A stretch of 64,000 nt of DNA from Hanleya hanleyi (GCA_036873755.1 JAVTVY010020350.1:1-64000); one strand, 5' to 3'. Numbered from the stretch's first letter, positions 24,650 to 37,797 are shown. Notes: generated by a model from the sequence alone, not told the origin. Translations and numbers: made by a program.

Positions 24650-25063
24650 CAGGGTTCCTACCCTTTGTGAAAGACAAAATTCCAGGACTTTTCCAGAACT
24701 TTTCCAGGTCCATACTACATTTTTCCAGGACCTTTAACTGAACTTTGCTGGACACTTTTTAACGCCTTTTACCATGTTTCATCCATCAAATTCAACTATG
24801 TACTTCGGAATGAAATGAATATGTATTTCAACTATCACGTTTCATACAGATCTGACTAGATCGAAGAATAAATTCAGTTTGTTAGAAAGAAATTCAGTAA
24901 TTAATTGCGGCCGATATTTTGTGGGAAGGGTGGACAAGAAAATTCAAGCACTTTTCCAGGACTCTTTACAAATATTGTCAGAATTCAAGGATTTCCAGGT
25001 CCTGGAATATATTTTCTCAGAATTCAAGGAAATCAAGAAAATCCAGGAACCGTATGAACCCTG
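24650..25063. mobile_element. hAT-like MITE
   Basis: The left end CAGGGTTCCTACC and the right end GTATGAACCCTG form short imperfect terminal inverted repeats of the CAGGGTTC type. Flanking 8-mers TATCATTA (24642-24649) and TATCAATT (25064-25071) agree at six of eight positions, consistent with an aged 8 bp hAT target duplication. Subterminal repeats of TTCCAGGACTTTTCCAG occur on both sides in inverted orientation. No transposase frame is present. Confidence 0.7.
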
Positions 25064-25071
25064 TATCAATT

Positions 25072-25904
25072 TGTCTGATACTACATGTACATGAAGATAA
25101 TAGAGCTTGGAAATAATCCATCGGGTTTTCACCATTGTAAATTCTGGCAGTATGTGAAAATCTTTGAAATAGGCATGTCTGTCTGTCCACTATGTCCGTC
25201 CACATACAACGTTAGCAACAGTAATATCCAATTTTTAATAACCCATATTTCGGTTAATAAGCATTTAACATGTTCAAAAGAAATATCCCCTTGCTTCCTT
25301 TCCAAAATCATCTATATATCTTTCCAAAAATCTGCCTATTTCAAAGATTATTTTTATTTACTTTTTAAATATTGTGGTTGATTTTATATGTTTTTCTCAA
25401 CCAACATCATTAAAAGTATAAGATGATAGTGTTTGTATGATACCGCTGACCAAATTCCAGAGAGGTGCTCTCTGGACAGTACAGATGTGGATGGACAATA
25501 GTGGGAATTGATCCAGATATTGCATTTCATCATTTGGCTTTGTTGTACACTAAAATGATTGCAGTTGAACTTTAAATCAAAATTCCACCCCATATCAATA
25601 TTTTAGAACATTTCAATGCTGAAAACAATGCTGAAGATATAATATATTCTATGGCATGGCAATTTGGACTACAAGGAGAGTGGACCTTTTTCTGTCCAAC
25701 AACACAGCAATTCAATATACTCTTATAAAATTATTTTGAAAAGTTTTTTCTGTATATTGCAAATATTTTATGATAAGCTGATATCTACAATCCATATACT
25801 TTCATTTAGTATGAAACTCAGTATGAAAGAGTTTCACTAAATTTAGGGTTTGAGAAAAAAATAATGTTTTTGGTCCACTTTATTATGATACATGTACCTG
25901 TCAA
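25072..25904. other. Non-coding stretch
   Basis: AT-rich; only short spurious frames. No repeat relationship noted. Confidence 0.4.
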
Positions 25905-26195
25905 CTGGTAAATTTCAAGCGTCTGGTCCGTCATTCACAATTCAGCCATCGTCCATTAAAGAATATCCGCGTCCATAATCCAAAGACCTATTCCATATTT
26001 CATATAACAGCATTAGCACCAAATTCAAAAAGACAATCATAGTATACCTAAACACAGGCTAGTTTCCTGCAAGAAAGAAGCGGTCAACAGTTTTCAATGA
26101 TACCGGCAAGACATCATGATGTTCCAAAAATATCAAATCTACATCGCTGATCAGTATTCTTAATCCATATGTGATATTCGTTGTGAAGTCTTCAA
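25905..26195 (-). repeat. Dispersed repeat family C, fullest copy
   Basis: On the minus strand it carries GATTAAGAATACTGATCAGC, GGAACATCATGATGTCTTGCC, CATTGAAAACTGTTGACCGC, a TACTATGATTGTC block and GACCAGACGCTTG. It is the reference for copies at 5955-6165, 22565-22655 and 46221-46407. No coding capacity. Confidence 0.8.
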
Positions 26196-26644
26196 AAAAG
26201 CATGCAACAGGCTGCAAACAATTTTGACTGTGCCACTTTTCGGCCTCCTGTAGCAGAAGAGTTCTTCGGAGCAATCTCACCCGTTTTTGTATCATAAGTA
26301 ACAGACTGTAGTAACAGTTTCTTACCCCTGTGGCCAGCCATTGTCATTTCGGTAAAGTTCGTGAATGTTCATAGTACTTGACAAACACGGCTACAGCAAA
26401 CTTACCCGACTACAAGCAAACTTTCAAGGTATGTTGATAAAAATTTAGTGATTTATGCTATTCATATGACACAACAAGTTCTGATAAAGGGGCCACCACT
26501 ACAGGACGTCTGGACAAAACGCTATACTACCAGCCCAAACATTCTGTTTACGGGGCTAGGCTAGGCCCTACAGGCCAATCACAGCCTGGTTGACACACGC
26601 TGACTAACCCTATGTGTACTGTGTACGGGTGACGGTAGCAAAAA

Positions 26645-27432
26645 TCTTAGTCAAGTACCAAGACTCTGATCTGTTATCAGAGTCATGCTGCGTGATCTCC
26701 CTTGTGTCAATGAGGTAGATAAACAACATGGGAAACAGACCAGAAAATTACATTCACTCGCCCCAAATCCCCACTATCGTAACATATGGTATCTGCGGGT
26801 TAGAATGCCACCAATATTCTTAGTCACAAACACTTACTTGCACTTCAACTGCGGCAGACAACAAAATGAAGTGAGAGCCGAGAAGGCGACTGCCATGTCA
26901 ATCTTCTTCTCTCATCAAACATGCTGACTTCATACAAGTCTTTTTTAAAAGCGATCCGTTCAATTGTGCCCGTGGGACTAAATATAGAACTTCGAGCAGG
27001 CCAACACGTGTATAATATTCGACGCTCACAAACCACGAGACAGTGCCACACACTTTTCAAGCCCACTTGGTCCCACGGGTAAAATTTGACGGGGTCGCTT
27101 TTACAGAAGTCTTGTATGTTGTCGGCACGTTTGAGTGGGGGAGAAGATCGACATGGCAGTCGCCTTCTCGGCTCTAACTTCATTTTGTTGTCTGCCTCAG
27201 TTGAAGTGCAAGTAAGTGTTTGTGACTAAGAATATTGGTGGCATTCTAACCCGCAGATTATCAAATATGTTACGATGGGTTCGTTACGATAGTGCGGATT
27301 TGGGGCGAGTGAATGTAATTTTCTGGCCTGTTTCCGACGTTGTTTACCTACCTCGTTGACACATGGGAGATCACACGGCATGACTGAATGTGATAACAGA
27401 TCAGAGTCTTGGTACTGGACTACAAAAATCCC
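26645..27432. mobile_element. Near-complete palindrome (foldback element), ~330 bp arms
   Basis: The left arm (26645-26983) and right arm (27064-27432) are reverse complements with scattered substitutions and small indels. Paired blocks include ACCAAGACTCTGATCTGTTATC, AATATTCTTAGTCACAAACA and GTGCCCGTGGGAC. Only about 80 bp between 26984 and 27063 is unpaired. Open frames on the two strands (26685-26927, 26845-27183, 27226-27507) are mirror images of each other, so they are not independent genes. Confidence 0.88.
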
Positions 27433-29865
27433 TGTTTTGGGTTTTTTTTTTTTAGTTTGTTTTGTTTTTTTTGATGGAACACGGGTACGTCGAACTGACG
27501 TCCCCACACCGAGTATAGCTGATTAAATAGCTAAACAGACACTATGCGAATAATACAAACCGAGTTTCTATCCAGCAACCAGAGATTGATTACAACTGAT
27601 CTAATTATCCAAATGATCCTTGATCCTTGATCCAAGTGCCGATGGCACGCGAAACTCTAGTATAACTACGAACCACTCTTGTACTACACACACTAGTAAG
27701 TCCACAATGTACTATGAAACGAACCGTGCTGACTTTGTTCTCGCTTCTGAGGACGAAACGCGCTGTAAACTTTACCTTTCACCAAAAATTAGGAGCAGAA
27801 ACGGATACGGAAATGTCCTGATACCGCATTCAGGGCAGAGTTACTTCCCTTCACACATGCTTCATGACCGATGTCGCGTTGCCAAAGTTCTACCATATAA
27901 ATGACAATAATACAGAACAGTTGATGGTACACGGCAAGTCTATTAATAACCCCTACATCTACTGAAACGAGCCTGGCCGGGCAAACTGTATTTTATCTGG
28001 AACGGTTACCGTGCCTTCTACAATAAATTGTGAACATTAGCTACAGATAGGTTTGACATTGCATTAATCACCCGAATTAGAAATAGAAGACACACTTTAC
28101 GTTTATAAGAAGAACATTAAAAAAAAAAAAAAAAACCCAGATCCGCTCTCCTTTCAGTTTGCGTAAACTCAATATAGCAATTTGAAGATGCAGAATAAAT
28201 AAGTGTGCACTTTTTGTCGGGTTTACCAAGGGTAAACCCTACATTAGTATCACTTTTCAGTTTTTCTTTTTTCTTCTGCACATGTGTAGTTTTGATCTCC
28301 TGCCCGGAGACTGTTCTCATTTGATGCCCCTTACAGCACTAATAAAAACATATCGTTCTGACAGTCATACGTATTTGCAATGCACGGTAGCAAGTGCATT
28401 GAACGTGATAATTTGGACATTATCGCAGTAAATTTTATCTTTCCAATTTCTTTTAAGACCTGCCTTTCCAATCTATTTTATGCGCTATCATTTGTTACGG
28501 CGGTAAGGGTCATTCTCCACGGTCCATCTCCATTCTAACGGAAACATGGTAATGAGATAATTGTGTAGAAGCGCGGATAAACTCAGGCAGTTCTGCATCA
28601 TTTTCCACCCGCTGTTGATCAGATCTATCGTTGTTCAGATCAGGAAGTTCGTCTTTGAGCAGTGAGTGTTGTTAAGTTTATTGTTTATCACAGATACTTA
28701 GTTCTCTATAATGTAGACAAATTCGTAATTTTCTGATAATCAAAGTTGTGCATTAACGACCTGCCTGTGTGGCGAGTGACACTACACCGACCGGCGACAG
28801 TGACCGTCCAGTTTGAAGAAGATTTTTTTGCAGGAAATAAAAGACCGTGGAGTTGACATATCTGGGGGTGTTAAAGGTGAAACAGTCTTGGAGCTGAAGC
28901 AATCTTGAGTTGAATCATTTTGTTGAAAACAGGAGTTGAAACTGGTATTGAAAACAGGAGTTGAAACAGGTGTTGAAAATAGGTATTGAACTGAAAGAAA
29001 TAATTTGAGCCATACACAGTAAACCATTGCATATAACAAAATGGGAGTTTCTTTGGAACAGTATAGACTTTGCATCGGCAAACTCAATATTATTTGCCAC
29101 TCTATAAAAAGTAAGTTATCACAGCTTATGCTTCTAATTATCTATGCATTTCTACATTACTAATTTACTTTATCACAAACGTCACAGTGAATACCCCTCT
29201 AAGTCTAATGCACGTAAACCCGACATCAGTACTTTAAGTACTTTGATTATTTCTGTCTTTGCACAAAAATAAAAGCAAAAACGAAGAATGAAATTGAACG
29301 ATTCAATTATCAATTTTTTATTTTTGTTTTTGAAAATGACGAAAAAAAACAAAAAAACTGACGTTTAATTTTCAATATATATATTTTTTTGGGGGGGGGA
29401 AGGAAATGAATTTGAATTGTTAAGTGTTGCACGGGTCGACCTGTGCAACCTTTTGCAACTCAATTAAAAAAATTTGTTATTGATAAAACAAAATTGAAAT
29501 TTGAAAATTGACTGTCAATTATCAATTTTCATTTTTTTCCCCTCTTTGATCGGTTATCGTTTTTGCTCTATGTTTGTGAAAAGAGAGAAATCAAAATACA
29601 AATTGCAACATTTAGCCATGCTACATTCTCAATCTTGCAAGGGAACGTTTGATTCACATTGGCGCTTGCGCGTGGTCTAATCAGTGCTACCCACAAAAGT
29701 GGGCTTTCTAATATTTACGAGCGAGCAACTATCTCAATGGGGCATAACAATACCCCAACCACAACGGGATTTCCGCCCGAGCAGCACACCGCCGGAAGTG
29801 ACATCGTATGTACCTGGTAGTAAAATATAGTAAAAGCAAGGTTTGTCGAACGTTCCAAATCTGTA
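27433..29865. other. Non-coding stretch with low-complexity tracts
   Basis: No gene recognised. Contents seen: a poly-T tract near 27446-27475, an A17-type run at 28119-28136, a short tandem of about 30 bp (AACAGGAGTTGAAAC) at 28921-28990, and A/T-rich inverted tracts around TCAATTATCAATTTT near 29320 and 29510. Many short frames here are spurious. Confidence 0.5.
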
Positions 29866-29867
29866 TT

Positions 29868-30140
29868 ATACACTGTAAAAAGAATGTGTTTTGAAACACG
29901 ACTTCATGGTTTGAGAAAACCAGGTTTCGGTATTTCAAAACACTGCAGCTTGGTTTTAAAACTTGTGTGTTTCGAAACACCGATGTTTGGTTTTCCGACA
30001 ACTTGACGGTTTACAAGCCACTCCTTCTGGAATTTTGAAACACTATAGTTGGGTTTGAAGACCGACGTGTTTCAAAAAACAACTTCTCGCTTTCCCGCAA
30101 ACTAATCCGAGTGTGTCGAAACACCACAAAATGAAATTCA
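29868..30140. repeat. CACTGTAAAAAGAATG-ended repeat with GAAACAC subrepeats
   Basis: Begins with CACTGTAAAAAGAATG and contains repeated TTTGAAACAC and GGTTTT phrases in both orientations. The same end, inverted, is at 39211-39233. Related TTTCAAACAC phrases recur at 30820-30960, perhaps the other part of the element. Confidence 0.6.
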
Positions 30141-31018
30141 GTTTTTCAAGAAACTGACACGTACCGGTGTGCTGCAGTAGAGTGTCCTGGTGACCAATGT
30201 CCCATAACCTATATTTACTGTAGGCGAACACTGCCTCCCCTCCCCCCATCATGCCCATATTTGAGCGAATGGCGAGGAGTGTCCTCTACCTGGGTTAAAA
30301 GATACGAACCGGACACTCTATGCTCACGGACACTCTTAGCCTCCACACCAGTATCCAGCAAACTTGAAAAAACGGTGGGGTGATGTGGGGAGTTGGGTGG
30401 GGTGGAGTCAAAAGATTGAAAAGGTAGACGTTATTTGCAGCCGTTGTGGTCAATCTGGTTGTGATTATTTTCAGAAAACATTTCTTTCTGATTAGGTACG
30501 CATTGAATATCATCAACTGCACCATGCAAACATTAACAGCATTGAACACGTTGATCACATAAGGAAGATTGAGACCAAAGAGCACCACAGGCACAGTGGA
30601 AGCAATTCAACATTGGGGGTGCCAAATCGGGGATGGGACCGAGAAGGAAATTTTGAAAATTTAGCCTTCATTTTACGCAATCTGGCGCATGTTCAGGGAA
30701 GATCTTAGGCTGAGAAAATGTTCACAATTTTCGCCTTCCTATCTTCAAAAAGCAAGGTTTTCAAAATCCCATTTTCTGCTCTCCAAACACCATTTTTAGG
30801 GGTACGGAATACGTACCGATACCAGAGTTTCAAACACTTGTGTTTTAAAACCCCGCAATGTGTGTTTGAAAACGCGTCGTGTTGTTCGAAACACTATATT
30901 TGACGCACAGAAACACCGATACAACGATTTCAAACACTGGTATTTTGAAACCCCATAACGCGGATTTGGACGTTTATTCACCCATTCCCAAGTTTGATCT
31001 ATCAAAAATGATATACTG
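30141..31018. other. Flank of the Gypsy insertion
   Basis: No gene recognised. A G/T-rich patch lies near 30375-30410. 30820-30960 has TTTCAAACAC / TTTTGAAACC repeats like those at 29868. The last five bases, TACTG (31014-31018), are the Gypsy target duplication. Confidence 0.5.
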
Positions 31019-31312
31019 TGTCACGCCACCGGCGTCACCGAGTGCCCCAAAAACAGAAACAGTCAAATATCTTGAAATACTATGAGCTGTATTCAACCAG
31101 AAACACAAACTTAGTACAGATTTACAGGAATTTACCATGTCTAAACCGACTTCCTATGTGTAGGGTGCATTCCACACTCGTCTCCCGAGAGCTCATTTAG
31201 GGGAGCTCACTCCTCTGGATAACATAGTGACTGGTATATCAATATCTGTATGCATTTACAGTCAAAGGGAGATCACTCTAAGATCATATTGTAAATCACC
31301 TGGGGTATGACA
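31019..31312 (-). repeat. Gypsy 3' LTR
   Basis: 294 bp, TGTCACGCC...GGTATGACA on the plus strand. I count only two differences from the other LTR (C/G near 31095 and G/C near 31158). An almost identical pair means recent insertion or later gene conversion. Confidence 0.95.
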
Positions 31313-31914
31313 TTCTCCCCACCTAGGCCTCAATGACGTCCTCGTCATCAGTATCGTACAGTCCATCTGGAAAATATCACTAGAATTCTGTTTATAAACT
31401 GACTTTCCTCAACAATTCAAATTAATATACTTGAGCATCCGATTCCGTACTTGACAATTCTATCATCGAGTTGGCAAATTCAACTAATTCATCAATTACA
31501 ATCAAAGATAATGAGAAATCAACCACCATATGGCAAACTGCCTTATTCGATCAATAAATTCAGAGAAATAATACTTTGATCAGCCTTATTCTTTGGCATT
31601 ACAGAAAATATCATTGGCACAGTATTCAATGAGATCAGTAGAAAATGCAATGTTCAGACAGTTTACAAACATTTAGTTCATTATCACTTTGATATGAGGA
31701 ATTCAGATACAAGAACATGCTGTAGAAGCAACCAGCTCAGAATAAAGGTATTCATTTATATTTGACTTCAATCTATATAGATCTGATAGTTATACTCGTG
31801 AAAAGGTATGTGTGTTGGACGGCATTAGGAGATGGTCCCAGAGTGTACATGTTATATTCAGCCCAGACAATCCATTTCTGTTAGTACATGTACGAGTTCA
31901 CACAGCCTGACAGT

Positions 31915-32090
31915 TTCACAGAATAAATGTGTTCATAACGGCACATGAACAGAGCATACATCTCCAGAGAATAAATGCGTTCATAACGGCACATGAACAC
32001 ATAGTGCACAACTCCACAGAATAAATGTGTTCATATCGGCACATGAACACAGGGTACAGTTCCACAGAATAAACGGCACATGAACACCAG
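31915..32090. repeat. ~62 bp tandem repeat in the Gypsy 3' untranslated region
   Basis: Three to four units with the core AATAAATGTGTTCATAACGG then CACATGAACA lie between integrase and the 3' LTR. The last unit is truncated. Confidence 0.8.
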
Positions 32091-32275
32091 GAATATTACA
32101 CTCCAGTCAGCACAAATCACTCCATAAACAAAGTGGATACTTCACTTATCATCCGCAATTTAACACAAGTTTGAAGAATATCATAGTAGGGGACAGATCC
32201 AATAATGGCATTAACTCTGTCCGTCATTTGACTAAAATCCTCAGTTCACAGTTCCTTCAGTCATCTTCATTTGGC

Positions 32276-33628
32276 TCAACGATACTGTGCGCACTTAGCA
32301 GCATCGCCATAGATTTCAAAGTCTGGGTTTATCGTTTTAGCCCGTTGTCTAGTCGATCGTCGAGGGGCAACAATACCTGGCTGATGCCTCTCGGGCTGCT
32401 CAAAAGCTACTCTAGTCTCTAACTGATCTGGCACGCTGACCAACTCCTGTCTCGATTGATTGGTCTCCTGAGGTTGCTGTCCATCCATCAAGTAACCGAT
32501 AAGTTCATCATCATCGTCCGAGTAGATAGATGGAATCTCAGGCTCAGGATTATCACATAACTGCTCCTGGGGAGGCAGATATGCCTGTTCACGTTTAGCC
32601 ACCTTTTTGAGTTTTTCATGATGAAGGCGCTTGATAGTTCCATCTTCCATCTCCACTTCATAGATGACCGGATTCTTTGATGTACGGATGACTCTGCCTC
32701 TTTGTTTCCATGTCTGTTTTACACAATCCTTCACAAGGACCTGGTCTCCTACGGCCAAAGGTTGAAACTGCACATGCTTTTGTCGCATCGCAATGTAACG
32801 ATCATGTGTCTTACACAAATGGTCTCGTGCAAAGCTGATGGCTTTGGCTAGTTTCTTCTCAAGTTGTCTGGCATAATCGTTTACACTGAGGGACTGGTCC
32901 TCAGTTGTGGTTGGGAACATCATTTCGGCTGGTAACCGAGCCTCTCTGCCTCGATGTAAAAAGTTCGGTGTGAAACCAGTCGCTGAATGTACTGTGGAGT
33001 TGTGGGCTAGAGACAGGAATGGTAACATTTCCACCCACTTGCTGTTGTGATCAGTGTATGCCTTCAGCATTGTTTTAAGAGTACAGTTCCATCTTTCTAT
33101 AGCTCCATTACTAGTAGGGGAATAAGGGAGTGTAGTGACCCCGTTAATATGAAGTGCTCTGCAGACCTCTCTGAACAGTTCACTGGTGAAATTCGTTCCT
33201 CGGTCACTCAAAATCATCAAAGGGATAACGCCTTGTTTACAGCAGTACTGCTTTACCAGCACTTCAGCAGTCTCTTTAGCAGTCAATGACCGTCATGGGA
33301 ATGCTTGTGCAAATTTGGAGAAGTCATCCATCACACAGATGGCGTACCTGTAGCCCTCCTTTGAACGCGGTAGTGGGCCTATGCAGTCTATACATAGTTT
33401 CTCGTCAGGAGAAGTCGGTCGCCATGGCTCCTGCAGTGGTGCTTTCTGAACACTTCTCTTGCAGGCTACACAGGATTCACATGACCTTATCCAGTTTTCG
33501 CAATCCCGTTTCATACCGATCCAAAAGGACTTTCTTCTGAGACGTGTCAGTGTGTTCTGGATACCCCGATGTCCTGCTAGTTCGTGGTCATGCATCAAGT
33601 ATGTTCCTCCTGAACTTTTCTGGAACAA
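32276..33628 (-). pseudogene. Gypsy integrase
   Basis: The upstream frame (33293-33628) has the HHCC zinc-binding block, with CESCVACK at its end. It also holds the first catalytic Asp in LCIDCIGPLPRSKEG, and ends at an in-frame TGA (33293-33295). The same frame reopens at once (32276-33286) with LSDRGTNFTSEL (second Asp) and SPTSNGAIERWN (Glu), then a C-terminal VGDQVLVKD...EVEMEDGTIKRLHHEKL segment like the GPY/F module. The single stop alone would separate the catalytic residues. No chromodomain was seen. Confidence 0.92.
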
Positions 33629-34907
33629 TCAGTCGAAGGGTGTCTTCCTTGTTATCATAGTACCACAACAATCCATACTCTATTTTGCACCTTGGAAAGA
33701 CATTCCAATATGAACGAAGACGAGGGTCCTCAACAGGTAAGTTCTCTATTGGACACTTCTGTCCCTTGTTAATCCAGTGAATGACTTCACGCAGTAGGTA
33801 GTCGTCATGTTGTGCTAGCTGCATCTCCTCTTTCGAGACACAGGAGAGCCAGGACGCATCACTGAGACGTACAGAATTTATCTCAAGGTAAGTATCCTTC
33901 TTGCAGTCAGAACAGTTCTCGTATGGCGGATATCGGGGCAGAGCATCAGCAACCCTATTCGATACTCCGGGGCGATGACGTACTTCAAAATCAAAACTGG
34001 CCAGAGCTTCTACATATCTCGCCAATACAGCAGTCTGTTTTGATGTACCCGTCATCAAGAAGGTCAGTGCTCTACAATCGATTCGTAAGGTGAACTTCCT
34101 GCCCAAAAGGAAGTGTCGGTACTTCTGCACAAAGTATACCATGGCCAGAGATTCCTGTCGGTGAGCCGAGTAATTCTGTTCAGTGTCGCTCAACTGTCTA
34201 GAGCCAAAAGCTATTGGCCGGTCTTCACTCTCAATGAGCTGCGAAAGGACGGCACCTATGGCAAATCCGGAAGCATCAGTTGTTAGAATAAATGGTTTGG
34301 TAAAGTCTGGATGTGTGAGGACTGGCGGGCTGGTAAGTAACGATTTCAACTTTTGGAACGCTTCCTCTTGGATGACTGTCCATTCCCATGTGACCTTGTC
34401 TTTGGTTAGCTTTGTGATTGGAGCTGCGATTAAAGCGAAGTTCCTGATGAATTTGCGATAGTACTGAAGCATTCCCATGAACCGACGGACTTCCTTTACA
34501 CTTTTCGGTTGAGGCCATTCTTTGATTATTTGGATTCTATCCGGATCCATCTCAATACCTTGGCTGCTGACCTTGTAGCCAACGAACTTTGTTTCATGTT
34601 TGAACCACTCACACTTGACTGGTTTCAGGCGGATGTGATGCTCATCAAGCCGATCTAATACTTGTTGTATCGCTTCAACATGTGACTTTTCGTCTTTGCT
34701 CATGATGAGTATGTCATCTATGTAAACGTAGCATACTTTTCCAACCAAATCGCCCAATACAGCCTTCATCATTCGGCAGAAACTCCCTGGGCTTCTATTC
34801 AGGCCAAATGGAGTTCGTCGGAATTGATAAGTTCCTTCCGGGCAAACAAAAGCGGTGATATGTCGACTTGCGGGATCTAATACCTGCTGGTGGAACCCTG
34901 ATTGCAA
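33588..34907 (-). pseudogene. Gypsy reverse transcriptase (palm) and RNase H
   Basis: Contains FRRTPFGLNRSPGSFCRMM and the catalytic CYVYIDDILIM (YIDD). The RT/RNase H connection with FLGM-like RRFMGMLQYYRKFI follows, then RNase H with LTTDASGFAIGAVLSQ and NRVADALPRYP. The frame is preceded by an in-frame TAG at 34911-34913, which cuts it from the RT N-terminus. It runs past its junction with integrase into another frame near 33590-33628. Confidence 0.93.
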
Positions 34908-34910
34908 GTC

Positions 34911-35785
34911 CTAGGTTGTGAAGTATTCCATACCATGGAGTTGACTCAAGACATCTTCGATGTTGGCCAGTGGGACGGTCTCATTGTAAACTTGCTTGTT
35001 AACTTTTCTCAGATCAACACAGATGCGGATTCCGCCATCTTTCTTTTGTACGATCACTATTGGACTGGACCAGTTGCTGGTGCTTCTCTCTATAATACCA
35101 GCTTGGAGCATGTTATCTAGCTCTTCCTTAAGTTTTTCCTTTAGGTGATAAGGAACCCTCCTAGGAAGTGACTGCACTGGTGTAGCGCCTTCTTTCAGTT
35201 GGATTTCATGGGGACAAGATCACATTCACCAAGATCCCATTTGCCTCTGGAAAACACTTCATGGTGTTCTGTGCAGGTTCTCTCAAATTTCTCTCGATTT
35301 TCTTTCGAGATGTCCAATCGGTCAAAATCAATCAGATTCATGGATCTTAGATCTTCTGGGTATTTCATTCGTTTCGGCATGTCTGCTACACTATCTACAG
35401 TTTCCGCTTGATACATGATGCGGTTCACACATATCAGGTCACTATCAGTCATACCAATTAACTCGTGGTAGAACGCCTCCACTTCTTCCACCTTTCCAAC
35501 CACTTTACCCCTGTCAATTTGAACATCCTCAGTTGACAGGTTAGAGACCAGGATGTTGATTACACTGCGCTCCGGTCTCACAAAACAGTCAGCTACTGAC
35601 AGCTTCAGTTCGGTAATCAGGTAATCACTGCCAGTGAAACAAACCTGCCGTTCTTCCAGGTGAAGATGATCAACAGCTGAATCCCACATCAACTTAACTG
35701 GAATTATCTTCTCTGAGTTAGCTGGAATAGTGGTGTTCTTTAGTGTAACCACCTTATTCTGTGGCAACGGCTGGTGTTCCATCAA
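34911..35785 (-). pseudogene. Gypsy reverse transcriptase N-terminal part and protease-RT linker
   Basis: The frame 34911-35177 has SLPRRVPYHLKEKLKEELD, SNWSSPIVIVQKKDGG and RICVDLRKVNKQV, the fingers of a Gypsy RT. The frame 35195-35785 holds the linker region. The two are offset by a frameshift near 35200-35215. A second frameshift near 35780 separates the linker from the protease region. Confidence 0.85.
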
Positions 35786-36551
35786 CAGAGCAGAGTCTCA
35801 TTTGATCTGTTCCCATGGTAAACATGTTTTGCTGCAAGTCGATGTGACATCCATGTCTTCTCATGAAGTCAGTTCCTATTATTGCATCACAGTTCAGTGT
35901 TTCGGTCACCAAGACAGTCTACGAGAAATCCTGAGAATCTGCTGAGATGGTTGCCCTGAAAGATCCTTTTACCGGTAGCATTTCATTGGAGGCGACAGAC
36001 AGTTTTATGCTCACAGGACTAAGTTTCACCTTTGGTAGGTTATTTCGAAACCACTGCTGTGAGACAAGGGTCACATCAGCACCAGTGTCAACCAATGCTC
36101 TTGTTTCAATGTTGTTGATCTTAACATTGACAAACACACCCTTTCCTGGCAGGAAACTCGTCAGTACTCCTGTATGTTCTACAGAAGATGTATCTGTGCT
36201 ACTCTTGGGTTTAGCTGAAAGTGTCTGGGCATTGTAGTTCCCATGAGATGGATTACTATTTCCATGAGTGGAAAATGTACTGCCTGGTGGTCCACTATTC
36301 CCCAAATCTTCCCACAACTGATCAGTTCTCTGTAGTGGATATGCTGCATTATTGTTGGAATAATTGTAGTCAGGCGGGTACATGTTGTCTGTAGGATATC
36401 CGAAGTCTTCTGGATATGTGCTGTGACCACTGTGGTCCAAATTAACTGCATCTGACTTCGGGAATCTAGATGGCTTTTCATTCCACCATTTAATTGACGG
36501 ACAGTTGGGCATTGGGATTTGAAGTGACCCCACCCCGAGCATCCCCAACAC
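35786..36551 (-). pseudogene. Gypsy aspartic protease region
   Basis: The frame 35919-36551 carries GVFVNVKINN, then RALVDTGADVTLVSQQWF, where DTGA is the catalytic Asp motif of retropepsins. It ends at a TAG near 35920. The same frame continues beyond that stop with a CDAIIGTDFM-like block, which is the usual downstream retropepsin motif. Confidence 0.88.
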
Positions 36552-37797
36552 TGGATATACTGTTTATCCTTAGGCCTATCCTGATTCTGACCTTGTATCG
36601 CACTTGCTCGCTGTGCATTGCCTTCAAATTTGTTGAATGTGCCCGGATTTGGCATCCTGTAACGGTCTTGGCCTGGCTGGAACGAGTTATTTTGAACCCT
36701 TGAATGTCCTTTCTGGAAACCTCTGAAATTATATGGCCTTTGAAAGTTTGGGGCATTGTGATGGTTGTTCGAACCTTGATAACGGTAAGTATTGTTCGGG
36801 TATCTTGGACCGGCAGACCAATTAAGATGTTGAGCATTATTACCTTCATCTCTGACATCCTGATAGACATACTGTGTTTGTTTGGTCTGAAGGGTGTCAT
36901 CTGCACTTTGTATACTACTGGTAGGTGATGTCGTTTGCGGGTCTGCAAAACTGTTCTGTACTGGTGGGTCTGATCAGCTAATCTCGCAATGTAGTCCGGA
37001 TCACCTTTCGATCCGGGCTCGCGATTCAACTCGCTTATCAGAACTGACTTCAGCGCTTTGTCTTTTACACTCTGCATGAATCGGTCAGTGATTCGCGTAT
37101 TCATTTCTCTGTCATGTCTAATTTCCATGTTCCCTTCCATATCAAAATATATCTCATGGCTATATGCCTGGTAAGTTAGGCTTCTTATTCTGTCCATAAG
37201 AGTCCAGTACTTTTCATCAGATTTCAGTTGTACAGCGGAGAGGGCTCGATTCGCATGAGCTCGATCAGCCTCGGTGCAAAACATGTTCATTAATTCTGAT
37301 CGAAATGTTGGCCGAGAATTCCAGCCTTTTGCCGACGACCGTACAAGGGACCTCGCTGGTTCCACGCATTGTAGCATAAAGATGTGTGGTTTGACAGTTT
37401 CAGCAACCTTTCTTATCCGACATTCCTCTTCAAACATTTTCAAGAAATTTGCTAATGTGAATCCATCTTTTTCTAGCACGGAGGAAAAAGAATGTTTCGG
37501 TAGAATGCAGTATAATTTCGGCTGTTCGAAAGCACGGAAAACCGGTTGTGGACTGGAATTCTGTTGTGACTGAACACTAGATGTAGGTGGAGTAGAGATA
37601 TGACTACTTGTCGTATTTGGTGTAGTGTTGTTTTGTCCCAACAATCGCCCCATCATTTCTGTCAAGTTCTTGACTTGATCATTTAATCCTGTAAATTGAT
37701 TTTCTATCCCTGATATTTTATTGTCCATATGCTGCATTGTTAATTGTCCCCCTTCTACAATGTCACCTTCCAAATGTTCTCCTTGTCTGCCCTCCAT
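36179..37797 (-). pseudogene. Gypsy gag
   Basis: The 435-residue frame (36490-37797) starts at MEGRQGEHLEG and has an early heptad-like stretch (residues 20-55). A capsid-like helical region with FLKMFEEECRIRKVAE and ALSAVQLKSDEKYW follows. After about residue 290 it drifts out of the true frame. The nucleocapsid CCHC knuckle, CWGCSGWGHFKSQC, is in the overlapping frame 36179-36655. Frameshifts lie near 36930 and 36530. Confidence 0.87.

Noticed and set aside
26685..27507. Frames of 80-112 residues on both strands
   Set aside because: They mirror each other across the palindrome, so sequence symmetry explains them.
36179..37797. Programmed gag-pol frameshift in the Gypsy element
   Set aside because: Frame changes occur at several unrelated places, including within domains, which indicates decay or errors and not one programmed site.
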